From positions 248,001-312,000 of the forward strand of contig NZ_CP080388.1 of the NCBI RefSeq assembly GCF_030036535.1: a stretch of DNA of 64,000 nucleotides, read 5' to 3'. This document shows, one piece after another, positions 55,918-64,000 of this stretch. The stretch comes from Agrobacterium cucumeris (lineage in GTDB: Bacteria; Pseudomonadota; Alphaproteobacteria; Rhizobiales; Rhizobiaceae). The notes beneath the pieces are model-generated. The model was not told the origin of the DNA and did no database searches. It saw nothing but the letters and a program-made list of their open reading frames with translations. Each line of letters begins with the position of its first letter. Positions within the stretch are counted from its first letter, which is position 1. The position numbers and the translations under genes were made by a program.

Positions 55918-57441
55918 ATGTCCGAAACGGCACCACTTCTGGAAGCACACGCCATCGGCAAATCCTTTCTCGGGATCACGGCGCTTGATGGCGTCGATTT
56001 TTCGCTCGGGCATGGTGAAATCCATGCGCTGCTCGGCGAAAACGGCGCGGGCAAATCGACGCTGATCAAGATCTTGACCGGGGTTTATCACCGCGACAGC
56101 GGTTCGATCTTTCTGGAAGGTAGCGAAATCTCGCCCACCAATGTCGGCGAGGCGCAGGCGCTGGGCATCGGCACTGTCTATCAGGAAGTGAACCTTCTCG
56201 AAAACCTGACAGTTGCCGAAAACCTGTTTCTCGGCCGCCAGCCGCGCCGCTTCGGGCTGATCGACCGCAGCACGATGCAGAAGAATTCGCAGGTGCTGCT
56301 TGCCCAATACGGACTTTCCATCGACGTCAACGCACTGCTTTCCAGCTATTCCGTCGCCATCCGCCAGATCATCGCCATTGCCCGCGCAGTCGATCTTTCC
56401 GGCAAGGTGCTGGTGCTGGACGAACCCACCGCCAGCCTTGATGCCCATGAGGTCGAGATGCTGTTCGGCGTCTTGAGAAACCTGCGCGCACGCGGCATCG
56501 GCATCGTCATCATCACCCACTTCCTCAATCAGGTCTATGACATAGCCGACCGGGTGACGGTGCTGCGCAACGGCCGTCTTGTCGGCACCCGCGATATCGG
56601 CAGCCTGCCCCGTTCCGAACTGATCTCGATGATGCTCGGCCGCGAGCTTCAGCACATCACCCATGAACATCAGGCGACAGAAGATACGGTTGCCGAGGGC
56701 GAGCCGCCGATCCGGTTCGAAGGTTACGGCAAACGCGGCAGCATCGCCCCCTTCGATCTCGGCATCCGCCCCGGCGAAATCGTCGGTGTCGCCGGGCTGC
56801 TCGGTTCTGGCCGGACGGAAACAGCCTTCCTGCTGTTCGGCATCGACCGGCCGGATACCGGAAAGGCTGTCATCGACGGCCAGACGGTGGCGATTTCTTC
56901 GCCGGAAGCCGCCATCACCGCCGGTTTCGGCTTCTGTCCGGAAGAGCGCAAGACCGATGGCATCATCGGCGACTTTTCCGTCACCGACAATATCGCGCTG
57001 GCGCTTCAGGCACGGCAGGGCTGGGCCCGGCCACTGTCGCGCCGGCAGAAAGCGGAACTGGCCGAAAGCTTCATCAAGTCGCTGGATATCCGCCCGGCCG
57101 ATCCCAACCGGCCGATCAAATTCCTGTCCGGCGGCAACCAGCAGAAGGCCATTCTGGCGCGCTGGCTCGCCACCCACCCCCGTCTGCTGATCCTCGACGA
57201 ACCGACACGCGGCATCGATATCGGCGCGCATGCGGAAATCCTGAAAATGATCGAAAAACTCTGCAGCGAAGGCATGTCGCTCGTCGTCATCTCTTCGGAA
57301 CTGGAAGAACTCACCGCCGTCGCACACCGTGTCGTCGTGCTTTCAGACCGCCGTCATGTCAGCGAGTTGAAGGGCGGTGACGTGACCGCCGACAACATCA
57401 TGCGGGCGATTGCCGATGCGGCAAAAACGGAGGCGGCATGA
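55918..57441 (+). CDS. ytfR: YtfR-like sugar ABC transporter double ATPase
   Basis: A 507-residue double ATPase of the CUT2 family. The first half has Walker [19 protein letters not shown] and Walker B LVLDEPTASLDAHEV. The second has a degenerate Walker A (GLLGSGRTETAFLL) and LSGGNQQKAILARWLA with LLILDEPTRGIDIG. The ATG at 55918 (MSETAPLLEAHAIG) is the true start; the frame stays open back to 55696 only because it crosses the RIME element. It is coupled to the ytfT start by a 4-bp overlap. Confidence 0.95.
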   Translation: MSETAPLLEAHAIGKSFLGITALDGVDFSLGHGEIHALLGENGAGKSTLIKILTGVYHRDSGSIFLEGSEISPTNVGEAQALGIGTVYQEVNLLENLTVAENLFLGRQPRRFGLIDRSTMQKNSQVLLAQYGLSIDVNALLSSYSVAIRQIIAIARAVDLSGKVLVLDEPTASLDAHEVEMLFGVLRNLRARGIGIVIITHFLNQVYDIADRVTVLRNGRLVGTRDIGSLPRSELISMMLGRELQHITHEHQATEDTVAEGEPPIRFEGYGKRGSIAPFDLGIRPGEIVGVAGLLGSGRTETAFLLFGIDRPDTGKAVIDGQTVAISSPEAAITAGFGFCPEERKTDGIIGDFSVTDNIALALQARQGWARPLSRRQKAELAESFIKSLDIRPADPNRPIKFLSGGNQQKAILARWLATHPRLLILDEPTRGIDIGAHAEILKMIEKLCSEGMSLVVISSELEELTAVAHRVVVLSDRRHVSELKGGDVTADNIMRAIADAAKTEAA

Positions 57442-58484
57442 TGGCAGCAGTGACACGACGCCTGAAAAGAATTGCTCCGCAGCTTGCCGCGCTCTTCATC
57501 ATTCTGGCAGCGATAACAATCCTTTCGCCGGGTTTCCTGCATGTCTCGTTCCAGAACGGCAGGCTCTATGGCAGTCTGGTGGATATTCTCGTGCGTGCCG
57601 CACCGGTCGCGCTTTTGACCATCGGCATGACGCTGGTCATCGCCACCAAGGGCATCGACCTTTCCATTGGCGCCGTCATCGCCATCTGCGGCGCGGTCGC
57701 GGCCACGCTCATCAGCAATGGCCATTCCATTCCCTCGGTCATCGTCATCTCGCTTGCCGTGGGCATTGCCTGCGGGTTGTGGAACGGCGTGCTGGTCGCC
57801 CTTCTCGACATACAGCCGATCATCGCCACGCTGATCCTGATGGTGGCGGGTCGCGGCATCGCCCAGCTCATCACCGAAGGCGTCATTCTCACCTTCAACA
57901 ATGACAGCTTTTCCGCCATCGGTTCCGGCTCGTTCGCAGGCATTCCGCTGCCGGTCATCATCTGGGTTGCGGCGGCCCTGTTGATCGGCCTTCTGGTGCG
58001 CAAGAGCGCGCTCGGTTTCCTGATCGAGGCGACCGGCATCAATCGCCGCGCCGCAGCGCTGGCCGGGGTGCGGGCCCGCTTCCTGCTGTTCTTCGTTTAT
58101 GCGGTTTCCGGCCTTTGCGCGGCCATCGCCGGCATGATCGTCACCGCCGATATTCGCGGCGCGGATGCCAACAACGCCGGGCTGTGGCTGGAGCTCGACG
58201 CGATCCTTGCGGTGGTCATCGGCGGCACCTCGCTGAATGGCGGGCGCTTTTCCATCACCGCCTCGCTGATCGGCGCGCTGATCATCCAGACCATCAATAC
58301 CGGCATTCTCGTCTCGGGCTTCCCGCCGGAATTCAACCTCATCATCAAGGCTGGCATCATCATGGTGGTGCTGACGCTGCAATCGCCGGCGATCATGGCC
58401 GTCCTCGGTTTCGTGAAAGCGCCGAAGCCCCACGTCAAACCGGCGGCCACCAATGGCATGACCAAGGAAGGAACCGCGCGATGA
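57438..58484 (+). CDS. ytfT: YtfT-like sugar ABC transporter permease
   Basis: A 348-residue permease of the RbsC/YtfT type, with about nine helices. It shows GMTLVIATKGIDLSIGAVIA, the hallmark of CUT2 permeases, and LDAILAVVIGGTSLNGGRFS. Start and stop overlap neighbours by 4 bp each. Two different permeases in one operon, YtfT and YjfF, probably form a heterodimer, as in E. coli. Confidence 0.95.
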   Translation: MMAAVTRRLKRIAPQLAALFIILAAITILSPGFLHVSFQNGRLYGSLVDILVRAAPVALLTIGMTLVIATKGIDLSIGAVIAICGAVAATLISNGHSIPSVIVISLAVGIACGLWNGVLVALLDIQPIIATLILMVAGRGIAQLITEGVILTFNNDSFSAIGSGSFAGIPLPVIIWVAAALLIGLLVRKSALGFLIEATGINRRAAALAGVRARFLLFFVYAVSGLCAAIAGMIVTADIRGADANNAGLWLELDAILAVVIGGTSLNGGRFSITASLIGALIIQTINTGILVSGFPPEFNLIIKAGIIMVVLTLQSPAIMAVLGFVKAPKPHVKPAATNGMTKEGTAR

Positions 58485-59461
58485 TCCACAGCCGCAACCT
58501 GCCCTTCCTCACCACGCTGACGATCTTCGTGATCGCCTATCTTCTCTGCGTGCTGCAATATCCGGCGATCCTGTCGACACGGGTGATCGGCAATCTCTTG
58601 ACCGACAATGCCTTCCTCGGCATCGCGGCCGTCGGCATGACCTTCGTCATCCTGTCGGGCGGCATCGATCTTTCCATCGGTTCTGTCATCGCCTTTACCA
58701 GCGTCTTCGTCGCCGTCATGGTCGGCACCTATAACATCCATCCGCTGCTGGCCTTCACCATCGTGCTGGTGGTCTCGACGCTGTTCGGCTGCCTGATGGG
58801 GGCGATGATCCGTTTCCTGTCCATCCCGCCCTTCGTGGTGACGCTGGCCGGCATGTTTTTGGCGCGCGGCGCGGCTTACCTTATCTCCACCCAGTCAGTG
58901 CCGATCTCGCATCCGTTCATCGATGCGATACAGGGCTTTTATTACCGCTTCCCGGGCGGCGGCAGGCTGACGGCGCTCGCCATGCTGATGCTTCTCGTCT
59001 TTGCCGCCGGCATGCTGATCGCCAGCCGCACCCGCTTCGGCGCGAATATCTATGCGCTGGGCGGCAACCCGCAATCGGCGGAGCTGATGGGCGTGCCGAT
59101 CGGCGCAACGACCATCGGCATTTATGCGCTGTCCGGCTTTCTCTCCGGCCTCGCCGGCATCGTCTATACGCTCTACACCTCGTCGGGCTATTCGCTGGCG
59201 ACGGTGGGCGTTGAACTCGACGCTATCGCCGCGGTGGTGATCGGCGGAACCTTGCTAACTGGCGGCACGGGGCTGGTGGCAGGCACCTTCATCGGGCTCC
59301 TGATCCAGGGCTTGATCCAGACCTACATCGTTTTTGACGGGACGCTTTCCTCCTGGTGGACGAAAATCGTCATCGGTGTGCTGCTTTTCGTCTTCATCGT
59401 GTTGCAGCGCGCAATCATCTGGTATTCAAACAGGAGACTGGCCGGGCCACATCCGGCATAA
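58481..59461 (+). CDS. yjfF: YjfF-like sugar ABC transporter permease
   Basis: A 326-residue second permease of the same importer. The start IHSRNLPFLTTLTIFVIAYL and GMTFVILSGGIDLSIGSVIA identify it. A further family run is DAIAAVVIGGTLLTGGTGLV. The ATG at 58481 overlaps the ytfT stop by 4 bp; the longer frame to 58115 lies within ytfT. The downstream GntR gene follows after 18 bp, suggesting cotranscription. Confidence 0.95.
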   Translation: MIHSRNLPFLTTLTIFVIAYLLCVLQYPAILSTRVIGNLLTDNAFLGIAAVGMTFVILSGGIDLSIGSVIAFTSVFVAVMVGTYNIHPLLAFTIVLVVSTLFGCLMGAMIRFLSIPPFVVTLAGMFLARGAAYLISTQSVPISHPFIDAIQGFYYRFPGGGRLTALAMLMLLVFAAGMLIASRTRFGANIYALGGNPQSAELMGVPIGATTIGIYALSGFLSGLAGIVYTLYTSSGYSLATVGVELDAIAAVVIGGTLLTGGTGLVAGTFIGLLIQGLIQTYIVFDGTLSSWWTKIVIGVLLFVFIVLQRAIIWYSNRRLAGPHPA

Positions 59462-59479
59462 CCACCAAGGGAGGCTTGC

Positions 59480-60214
59480 TTGGGGCTGCTCGAAACGACG
59501 ATAAGCGGGCGAAAACGCCGGAACAGCCACGCCCATGTGGTCTCCGAACTCGGCAGCGCCATCGTCTCGGGCAGAATTGCCGAAGGCTCCCTGCTGCCCA
59601 ATGACGCCGAACTTTCTATGCGCTTCGGCGTCTCGCGCACCGTGCTGCGCGAAACCATGAAGACGCTGGCGGCGAAGCGGCTGGTGGAACCGAAAGCAAA
59701 GGTCGGCACCCGCGTTCTCGACCGCTCAAGCTGGAATTTCTTCGATCCCGACGTGCTCGGCTGGCGCTGCGAAGCAGGCATAGACGAGGAGTTCGTTACG
59801 CATCTGGCAGAAATCCGTCTGGCGCTGGAGCCGGCAGCGGCAGCAGCAGCGGCCCTGCAGGCCTCCAATGACGATATTGTTTCGCTTTACGTCATCGCTG
59901 CAAAGTTCGACAATCCAAAACATACGCCGGAAAGTATCGCCAAGGTCGATCTCGAATTCCACCTTGCCGTGGCGCATATGTCCGGCAACCCCTTCATGCG
60001 CTCGGCAAGCGGGCTGATTGAAGCGGCACTCGCCATTTCCTTCCAGCTTTCGTCACCTGCCGCCTCACCCGGCACCATCGCCGAAATTGCGTCGAACCAT
60101 CTGCGCATCGTCCACGCCATTGCCGCACGTGATGCGGATGCCGCCGTCAAAGCCATGCGCCACGTGATCGAGGTGGGCAAGGACCGGACGCAGAAGGCGA
60201 TCAAGGCGCCCTGA
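59480..60214 (+). CDS. GntR family regulator, FadR/FCD subfamily
   Basis: A 244-residue regulator. The N-terminal winged helix (NDAELSMRFGVSRTVLRETM) is of GntR type. The C-terminal FCD domain carries likely metal-binding positions in KVDLEFHLAVAHMSGNP and NHLRIVHAIAARD. A TTG start at 59480 is preceded by GGGAGG at an ideal distance. It is the last gene of the sugar importer operon, so it likely senses the sugar acid and represses both this operon and the divergent dehydratase. Candidate operators are at 54415 and 54602. Confidence 0.9.
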   Translation: MGLLETTISGRKRRNSHAHVVSELGSAIVSGRIAEGSLLPNDAELSMRFGVSRTVLRETMKTLAAKRLVEPKAKVGTRVLDRSSWNFFDPDVLGWRCEAGIDEEFVTHLAEIRLALEPAAAAAAALQASNDDIVSLYVIAAKFDNPKHTPESIAKVDLEFHLAVAHMSGNPFMRSASGLIEAALAISFQLSSPAASPGTIAEIASNHLRIVHAIAARDADAAVKAMRHVIEVGKDRTQKAIKAP

Positions 60215-60273
60215 AGAGGCTGCCCTCCCCTGTCTTCTGAAACGAAGAACGGGCCGCAACATCCTGAAGACAA

Positions 60274-60711
60274 TCAGAGAAAATTCAGCGTCACCAGCGC
60301 CAGCAAGAGGTAGCGCCCGACCTTGGCGATGGTGACCAGCAGCAAAAAGACCGGCAGTGGCTCTTTCATGATGCCGGCCGCAACCGTCAGCGGATCGCCG
60401 ATCAGCGGCGCCCAGCTTAACAGCAGCGACCACCGGCCATAACGCCGATACCAGTTCTGGGAACGTTGCAGCGCGGCCTCGCCAACGGGAAACCAGCGCT
60501 TATGCCGGAAGCCTTCAATGCCACGGCCAAGCAGCCAGTTGACGAAGGAGCCGGCGACATTGCCGGCACTGGCGACGACCACCAGCAGCCAGACAGGCTG
60601 CGACTTCATGAGGATTAGACCGGCCAGCGCCGCCTCCGACTGCATGGGCAGAATGGTCGCCGCCACAAAGGCCGTCAGAAACAAACCCGCATATACCGCC
60701 AGATCGGCCAT
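60274..60711 (-). CDS. YqaA family (DedA-like) inner-membrane protein
   Basis: A 145-residue membrane protein with three to four helices. It has the SNARE-associated/DedA-type features ATILPMQSEAALAGLILMK and LLSWAPLIGDPLTVAAGIM, in which the short re-entrant loops carry a Pro and a GD pair. The YqaA subfamily has no settled function; DedA relatives help lipid carrier recycling. It converges with gntR at 59 bp. Confidence 0.88.
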   Translation of the reverse strand: MADLAVYAGLFLTAFVAATILPMQSEAALAGLILMKSQPVWLLVVVASAGNVAGSFVNWLLGRGIEGFRHKRWFPVGEAALQRSQNWYRRYGRWSLLLSWAPLIGDPLTVAAGIMKEPLPVFLLLVTIAKVGRYLLLALVTLNFL

Positions 60712-60808
60712 TTTCCGCCCTTCATCACCAGCGAATCCCGCCGTGGCCCCTGAAGTGCCGGATGATGGCGCGCACCGTCAAGCACGCCCTGATATCACCG
60801 ATCCAATA

Positions 60809-61078
60809 TCAGGCCGAATTCTCCGCAATTGCGCGCACAATATCGTCATGATCCACCTCCAGCAGCGCCTTGTGGATGGACAATTGCCTGATATCACCGG
60901 ATGCCGACAGGATGACGATCACCGTTTCGCGTGGCGGGCAATCCGGCAGGGCGCAGGACAGTTCGCTGACGGTAACGATGTCATCGGCATGCAGATTTAA
61001 CAGGTTGCGCGCCCATTGTTTCAGAATCCGGGCCTGCGAGACGATCGCGGAACCGCTGCGCGCAAGCGGATTGTTCAT
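60809..61078 (-). CDS. small conserved protein coupled to CobW
   Basis: An 89-residue cytoplasmic protein without a known domain. The central run ELSCALPDCPPRETVIVIL holds two cysteines separated by five residues, which could bind a metal. It overlaps the stop of the CobW GTPase by 4 bp, and I recall similar small proteins beside COG0523 genes in other rhizobia. A nickel- or zinc-handling accessory role is inference. Confidence 0.72.
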   Translation of the reverse strand: MNNPLARSGSAIVSQARILKQWARNLLNLHADDIVTVSELSCALPDCPPRETVIVILSASGDIRQLSIHKALLEVDHDDIVRAIAENSA

Positions 61079-62211
61079 GAAGCACCCTTTCGCCTCGCCT
61101 GCGAGGCCAATGTATCGAAAAGATCGCGGATTGGCTGTTGCGGCATATCCATGCCGATCAGCACGAGCCGGGTTGCACGGTTGCCATCCGGCCAGCTTTC
61201 GAGCCTTGCCAGCGGGTAAAGCCGGTGCTGCACGGCGTGGGCAACCACTGGCCGATCCGGGTCGTCCGTCGCCTGGAAAATACCTTTCAGTCGCAGCAGG
61301 CCGGAATGCACGTTGCTGGTGACGAGTTCGAGAAAGGTAACGATCATCTGTGGCTCAAGAGCCCCGTCGAAAGTGAGGTCAAAGGCCTCGACGCCGGCAC
61401 CATGGCGGTTGATATCATGGGCATGGTCGGCATGCAGGCTCAGCCTGTCGGCCGCCAGCCATCCCGGCACATCCTCCGGCTTGCCGCGCAGCGAGTAGTT
61501 CTTCGTTGCAAAAAGCGACATGAGATCGAAGCCGGCCGCATTGCGATCATGCAACAGGGCGGCGGGGTTGAGGTCTGCAAGGCCTTCACGGTCCATCGCT
61601 GTCGTATTGGCAAGGTCGGTTTTCGTCAGGACGATGTGGTCGGCAAAGGCAAGCTGTTTCCAGCCTTCGATGAAGCTGTCGAGCATCGCTCGGCCGGACG
61701 TGACATCAAAGACAGTCATCACGCCCGAAAGATGAAAGTGCCGGGCGACGATGTGGTCGCGCAACCCAAGCGCCGGTGTGCCGCCGGCAATCAGGCTGTT
61801 GATGATCGGCGCGGGATCGGCAAGTCCCGTCGTTTCGATAACGACACGCGATATTTCCGGCATCGCCCCTTCCAGAAAGGCCTGATGCAATTCATAAAGC
61901 GAGGTGCGGATATCGCTGGTGGCGTTGCAACAGATGCAACCCGTCGTGGTTCTGAAATACCGTTCCGAGCCGCTGCGCACCAGATCGTGATCGATGGGCA
62001 CGGATCCGAATTCATTGACGATGACGGCAGCGTCATGCATGGCCGGTTCGTTTAGAAGCTCGTTCAGCAGGGTAGTCTTTCCCGCCCCCAGAAAGCCGGT
62101 AAGCAGGGTGACCGGCACCGTCCTGACGGGCTGGGAGACAGCCGTGTCATCTCCTCGCGCAACCGCTTTCTTCCGCGTCATTCCAAACACATCCGCACCT
62201 TTGAACCGCAT
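61075..62211 (-). CDS. CobW/COG0523 family GTPase, probable zinc metallochaperone
   Basis: A 378-residue G3E-family GTPase. The P-loop is GFLGAGKTTLLNELL near residues 39-53, the metal site CxCC is in TTGCICCNATSD near residue 92-98, and the base-recognition motif is LTKTDLAN. The C-terminal CobW_C domain occupies the last 110 residues. COG0523 members of this type deliver zinc to client enzymes when zinc is scarce. A Zur-like box 22 bp upstream supports this over a cobalamin role, for which no neighbouring genes exist. The ATG at 62211 is assumed; a second ATG at 62181 is possible. Confidence 0.92.
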   Translation of the reverse strand: MRFKGADVFGMTRKKAVARGDDTAVSQPVRTVPVTLLTGFLGAGKTTLLNELLNEPAMHDAAVIVNEFGSVPIDHDLVRSGSERYFRTTTGCICCNATSDIRTSLYELHQAFLEGAMPEISRVVIETTGLADPAPIINSLIAGGTPALGLRDHIVARHFHLSGVMTVFDVTSGRAMLDSFIEGWKQLAFADHIVLTKTDLANTTAMDREGLADLNPAALLHDRNAAGFDLMSLFATKNYSLRGKPEDVPGWLAADRLSLHADHAHDINRHGAGVEAFDLTFDGALEPQMIVTFLELVTSNVHSGLLRLKGIFQATDDPDRPVVAHAVQHRLYPLARLESWPDGNRATRLVLIGMDMPQQPIRDLFDTLASQARRKGAS

Positions 62212-62233
62212 AAAATCAGCGGTAGCTTAATAT

Positions 62234-62251
62234 GTAATGTAATAACATATC
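62234..62251. promoter_or_regulatory. Zur-like box before the cobW gene
   Basis: GTAATGTAATAACATATC has an imperfect dyad around ATGTAATAACAT. It is close to the alphaproteobacterial Zur site (ATGTTATAACAT core). It lies 22 bp upstream of the cobW ATG and would overlap the promoter, so zinc-loaded Zur should repress the gene. Confidence 0.78.
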
Positions 62252-62548
62252 AATATTATTCTGAAAGCGTCCGGCAACAGTTCATCATTGTTACCCGGCT
62301 ACGAAAAATCATGCCGCCTGGGGCGCCGGCATAAAGACGCATGAAAAAACCATGCGCCGCGAAAATGGAATAATAAAATCGTTTCTTTCACTTTCGTTTT
62401 ATTCGTTCCACGCTCTATTGCATTTTCGTTCAAGTTCGTTTTTAATTCCAAATGCAAATACAGAAAAGATCGCCCACAGCTGGATCGAGGAGGAAGGCTG
62501 TAATAAGGGACTGTATCTTTTACTGTTTTCACAATGGGAGGAATCGCC
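62252..62548. other. 297-bp intergenic region before ugpB
   Basis: No gene is seen. It is AT-rich and carries a CGCATG/CATGCG hairpin (62338-62356) and four TTCGTT units in two pairs (62393, 62402; 62425, 62435), listed as a finding. The region should contain the ugp promoter. I did not find a clear Pho box of two 7-bp repeats 11 bp apart. Confidence 0.5.
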
Positions 62549-63853
62549 TTGAAAAAACTCAGCTACCGCCTTGCTGCGGCATCCGCGCTTTCGTTTTTTG
62601 TCACATCGAATGCTTTCGCTGCGACGGAGATCCAGTGGTGGCACGCCATGACCGGCGCCAATAACGAAGTCGTGGACGCGCTTGCGAAAGAGTTCAACGA
62701 AAGCCAGAAAGACTACAAGATCACGCCCGTGTTCAAGGGCACCTATCCGGAAACGCTGAATGCCGGCATTGCCGCATTCCGCGCCAAGCAGCCGCCGGCC
62801 ATCATTCAGGTCTTCGACGCCGGTTCCGGCGTGATGATGGGTGCCGCCGGCGCCATCAAGCCAGTGGCGGATGTGCTGAAGGAAGGTGGCTACACCTTCA
62901 ACAAGGATGAATATCTGGCCGGCATCGTCGCCTATTATTCCAAGCCGGACGGCACCATGCTGTCCTTCCCTTACAATTCATCCTCGCCGATCCTCTATTA
63001 CAACAAGGACACCTTCCAGAAGGCAGGCCTTGACCCGGCCAACCCGCCGAAGACCTGGCCGGAAGTTTTCGAAGCCGCCAAGAAGATCAAGACCAGCGGT
63101 GCCGCGCAGTGCGGTTTCACCTCCACCTGGCTTACCTGGATCCAGACCGAAAATTTCGCCGCCTGGAATAACGTGTCCTATGGCAGCAATGAAAACGGGC
63201 TTGGTGGTACGGATGTGAAGCTTGCGGTCAATGCGCCGCTGTTCGTCGAGCATTTCCAGGCGATTGCCGATCTCGCCAAGGACGGCACCTTCCGTTATGG
63301 CGGACGCACCTCCGAAGCCAAGCAGCTGTTCATGTCCGGCGAATGCGGCATCCTGACCGAATCCTCCGGCGGCCTTGGCGATATCGTCAAGACCGGCATG
63401 AATTACGGCATCGGCCAGCTGCCCTATTATGAAGGCCATGGTCCGCAGAACACCATTCCCGGCGGCGCCAGCCTCTGGGTATTCGGCGGCAAGAGCGACG
63501 CCGAATATAAGGGCGTTGCCGAATTCTTCCATTTCCTCTCGCAGACCAAGATCCAGTCTCGCCTGCATCAGGTCTCCGGCTACATGCCGGTAACGATCGC
63601 GGCCTATGAGGAAACCAAGAAATCCGGCTTCTACGACAAGAACCCTGCCCGCGAAACGCCGCTGCTGCAGATGATGGGCAAGCCGCCGACAGAAAACTCC
63701 AAGGGCGTACGCCTCGTGAACCTGCCGCAGGTGCGCGACATCATGAACGAAGAGTTCGAGGCGATGCTGGCCGGCAAGCAGGACGCGAAAGCCGCCCTCG
63801 ACAAGATCGTCGAGCGTGGTGACGCAGCCATCAAGCAGGCCGCCGGCAACTAA
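62549..63853 (+). CDS. ugpB: sn-glycerol-3-phosphate ABC transporter substrate-binding protein UgpB
   Basis: A 434-residue periplasmic binding protein. The mature start TEIQWWHAMTGANNEVVDAL matches UgpB, as do the FKGTYPETLNAGIAAFRAKQ and LSFPYNSSSPILYYNKDTF segments that contact the ligand. The signal peptide ends in SNAFA. The TTG at 62549 is the likely start because the ATG at 62534 is itself part of the ATGGGAGGA ribosome site. It binds glycerol-3-phosphate or its diesters and supplies carbon and phosphate. The operon continues with ugpA. Confidence 0.95.
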   Translation: MKKLSYRLAAASALSFFVTSNAFAATEIQWWHAMTGANNEVVDALAKEFNESQKDYKITPVFKGTYPETLNAGIAAFRAKQPPAIIQVFDAGSGVMMGAAGAIKPVADVLKEGGYTFNKDEYLAGIVAYYSKPDGTMLSFPYNSSSPILYYNKDTFQKAGLDPANPPKTWPEVFEAAKKIKTSGAAQCGFTSTWLTWIQTENFAAWNNVSYGSNENGLGGTDVKLAVNAPLFVEHFQAIADLAKDGTFRYGGRTSEAKQLFMSGECGILTESSGGLGDIVKTGMNYGIGQLPYYEGHGPQNTIPGGASLWVFGGKSDAEYKGVAEFFHFLSQTKIQSRLHQVSGYMPVTIAAYEETKKSGFYDKNPARETPLLQMMGKPPTENSKGVRLVNLPQVRDIMNEEFEAMLAGKQDAKAALDKIVERGDAAIKQAAGN

Positions 63854-63866
63854 ACGATCCCTGCCA

Positions 63867-63897
63867 CCGCCCGCATTCTCAAAAAGGGTGCGGGCGG
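63867..63897 (+). other. intercistronic hairpin between ugpB and ugpA
   Basis: Perfect 9-bp arms CCGCCCGCA/TGCGGGCGG with a 13-base loop lie 13 bases after the ugpB stop. No U-tract follows. The hairpin probably stabilises the upstream ugpB mRNA so that the binding protein outnumbers the membrane parts. Confidence 0.68.
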
Positions 63898-63923
63898 CGT
63901 TTCCATCTCATCAGGAGATCGCC

Positions 63924-64000
63924 GTGCAAAGCGTCGTATTCCCCAACAAGATCCTGCCTTATCTGCTGGTCGCACCGCAGATCATCCTGACGGTGGTCTT
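63924..64000 (+). CDS. ugpA: glycerol-3-phosphate ABC transporter permease UgpA (5' end only)
   Basis: The first 25 codons of the next gene. A GTG start follows TCAGGAGA. The translation MQSVVFPNKILPYLLVAPQI matches the UgpA start, where a short polar head precedes the first helix. The gene runs out of the window at base 64000. Confidence 0.88.
   Translation, partial: MQSVVFPNKILPYLLVAPQIILTVV

Noticed and set aside
62498..62517. CTGTAAT and CTGTATC as a Pho box before ugpB
   Set aside because: The two units are 13 bp apart and the canonical spacing is 11 bp. They also lie very close to the start codon.
62534..62548. ATG at 62534 as the ugpB start
   Set aside because: The ATGGGAGGA sequence contains the ribosome binding site for the TTG at 62549, which also gives a normal signal peptide.

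Overview
This is a GC-rich alphaproteobacterial chromosome segment, most probably from Agrobacterium or a close Rhizobiaceae relative. The strongest species-level clue is a GH1 beta-glucosidase that closely resembles the well-studied Agrobacterium enzyme Abg, as I remember it. Other clues are rhizobial RIME-type and REP palindromes between genes, a GTTC-N7-GTTC LexA box of the alphaproteobacterial kind, a long speF-type leader before ornithine decarboxylase, and many ABC sugar and peptide uptake systems. No rRNA, tRNA, CRISPR array, insertion sequence, phage or integrase was found. The window looks like native chromosome rather than a genomic island.

Layout. 1-2.9 kb: a truncated MFS exporter, its divergent AraC regulator and a methyltransferase. 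2.9-8.5 kb: the SOS mutagenesis cassette imuA-imuB-dnaE2 with a LexA box. 8.6-10.7 kb: a DUF1304 membrane protein, a glycerate 2-kinase and a small secreted Cys-rich protein. 10.7-12.9 kb: a CHASE4-GGDEF-EAL protein. 13.1-15.7 kb: methionine ABC importer metNIQ. 16-20.8 kb: a nitroreductase, the beta-glucosidase, an MFS carrier and a MarR regulator that share a palindromic operator. 21.1-24.5 kb: a GNAT acetyltransferase, ornithine decarboxylase with its leader, and a LysR regulator. 24.7-28.3 kb: a CUT2 sugar importer. 28.5-33.6 kb: an RND efflux operon with a TetR repressor and an AcrR-like operator. 34-41.2 kb: two more c-di-GMP enzymes, ureidoglycine aminohydrolase, an unusual methyltransferase and an Ldh_2-family dehydrogenase. 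41.3-44.1 kb: a FtsK translocase without membrane segments. 44.4-50.6 kb: a peptide-type ABC importer with a PLP enzyme. 50.7-52.2 kb: small genes (AraC, VOC, membrane peptide). 52.3-60.2 kb: an IlvD/Edd sugar-acid dehydratase divergent from a YtfQ-R-T-YjfF furanose importer and a GntR regulator. 60.3-62.2 kb: a YqaA membrane protein and a CobW metallochaperone behind a Zur-like box. 62.5 kb to the end: ugpB and the start of ugpA.

How the genes work together. Most genes serve nutrient capture (methionine, two CUT2 sugars, peptide-like solutes, glycerol-3-phosphate), drug or plant-compound efflux, and c-di-GMP signalling (three GGDEF proteins). Several regulatory circuits can be read directly from DNA: LexA with imuA, MarR with its MFS carrier, TetR with the RND pump, Zur with cobW, and possibly GntR with the sugar-acid locus. 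Two 118-bp RIME-type elements differ by an apparent inversion of their core relative to their arms. Start codons were moved inward where a ribosome binding site, signal peptide or overlapping neighbour argued for it. All family assignments come from reading the translated sequence, without database searches.
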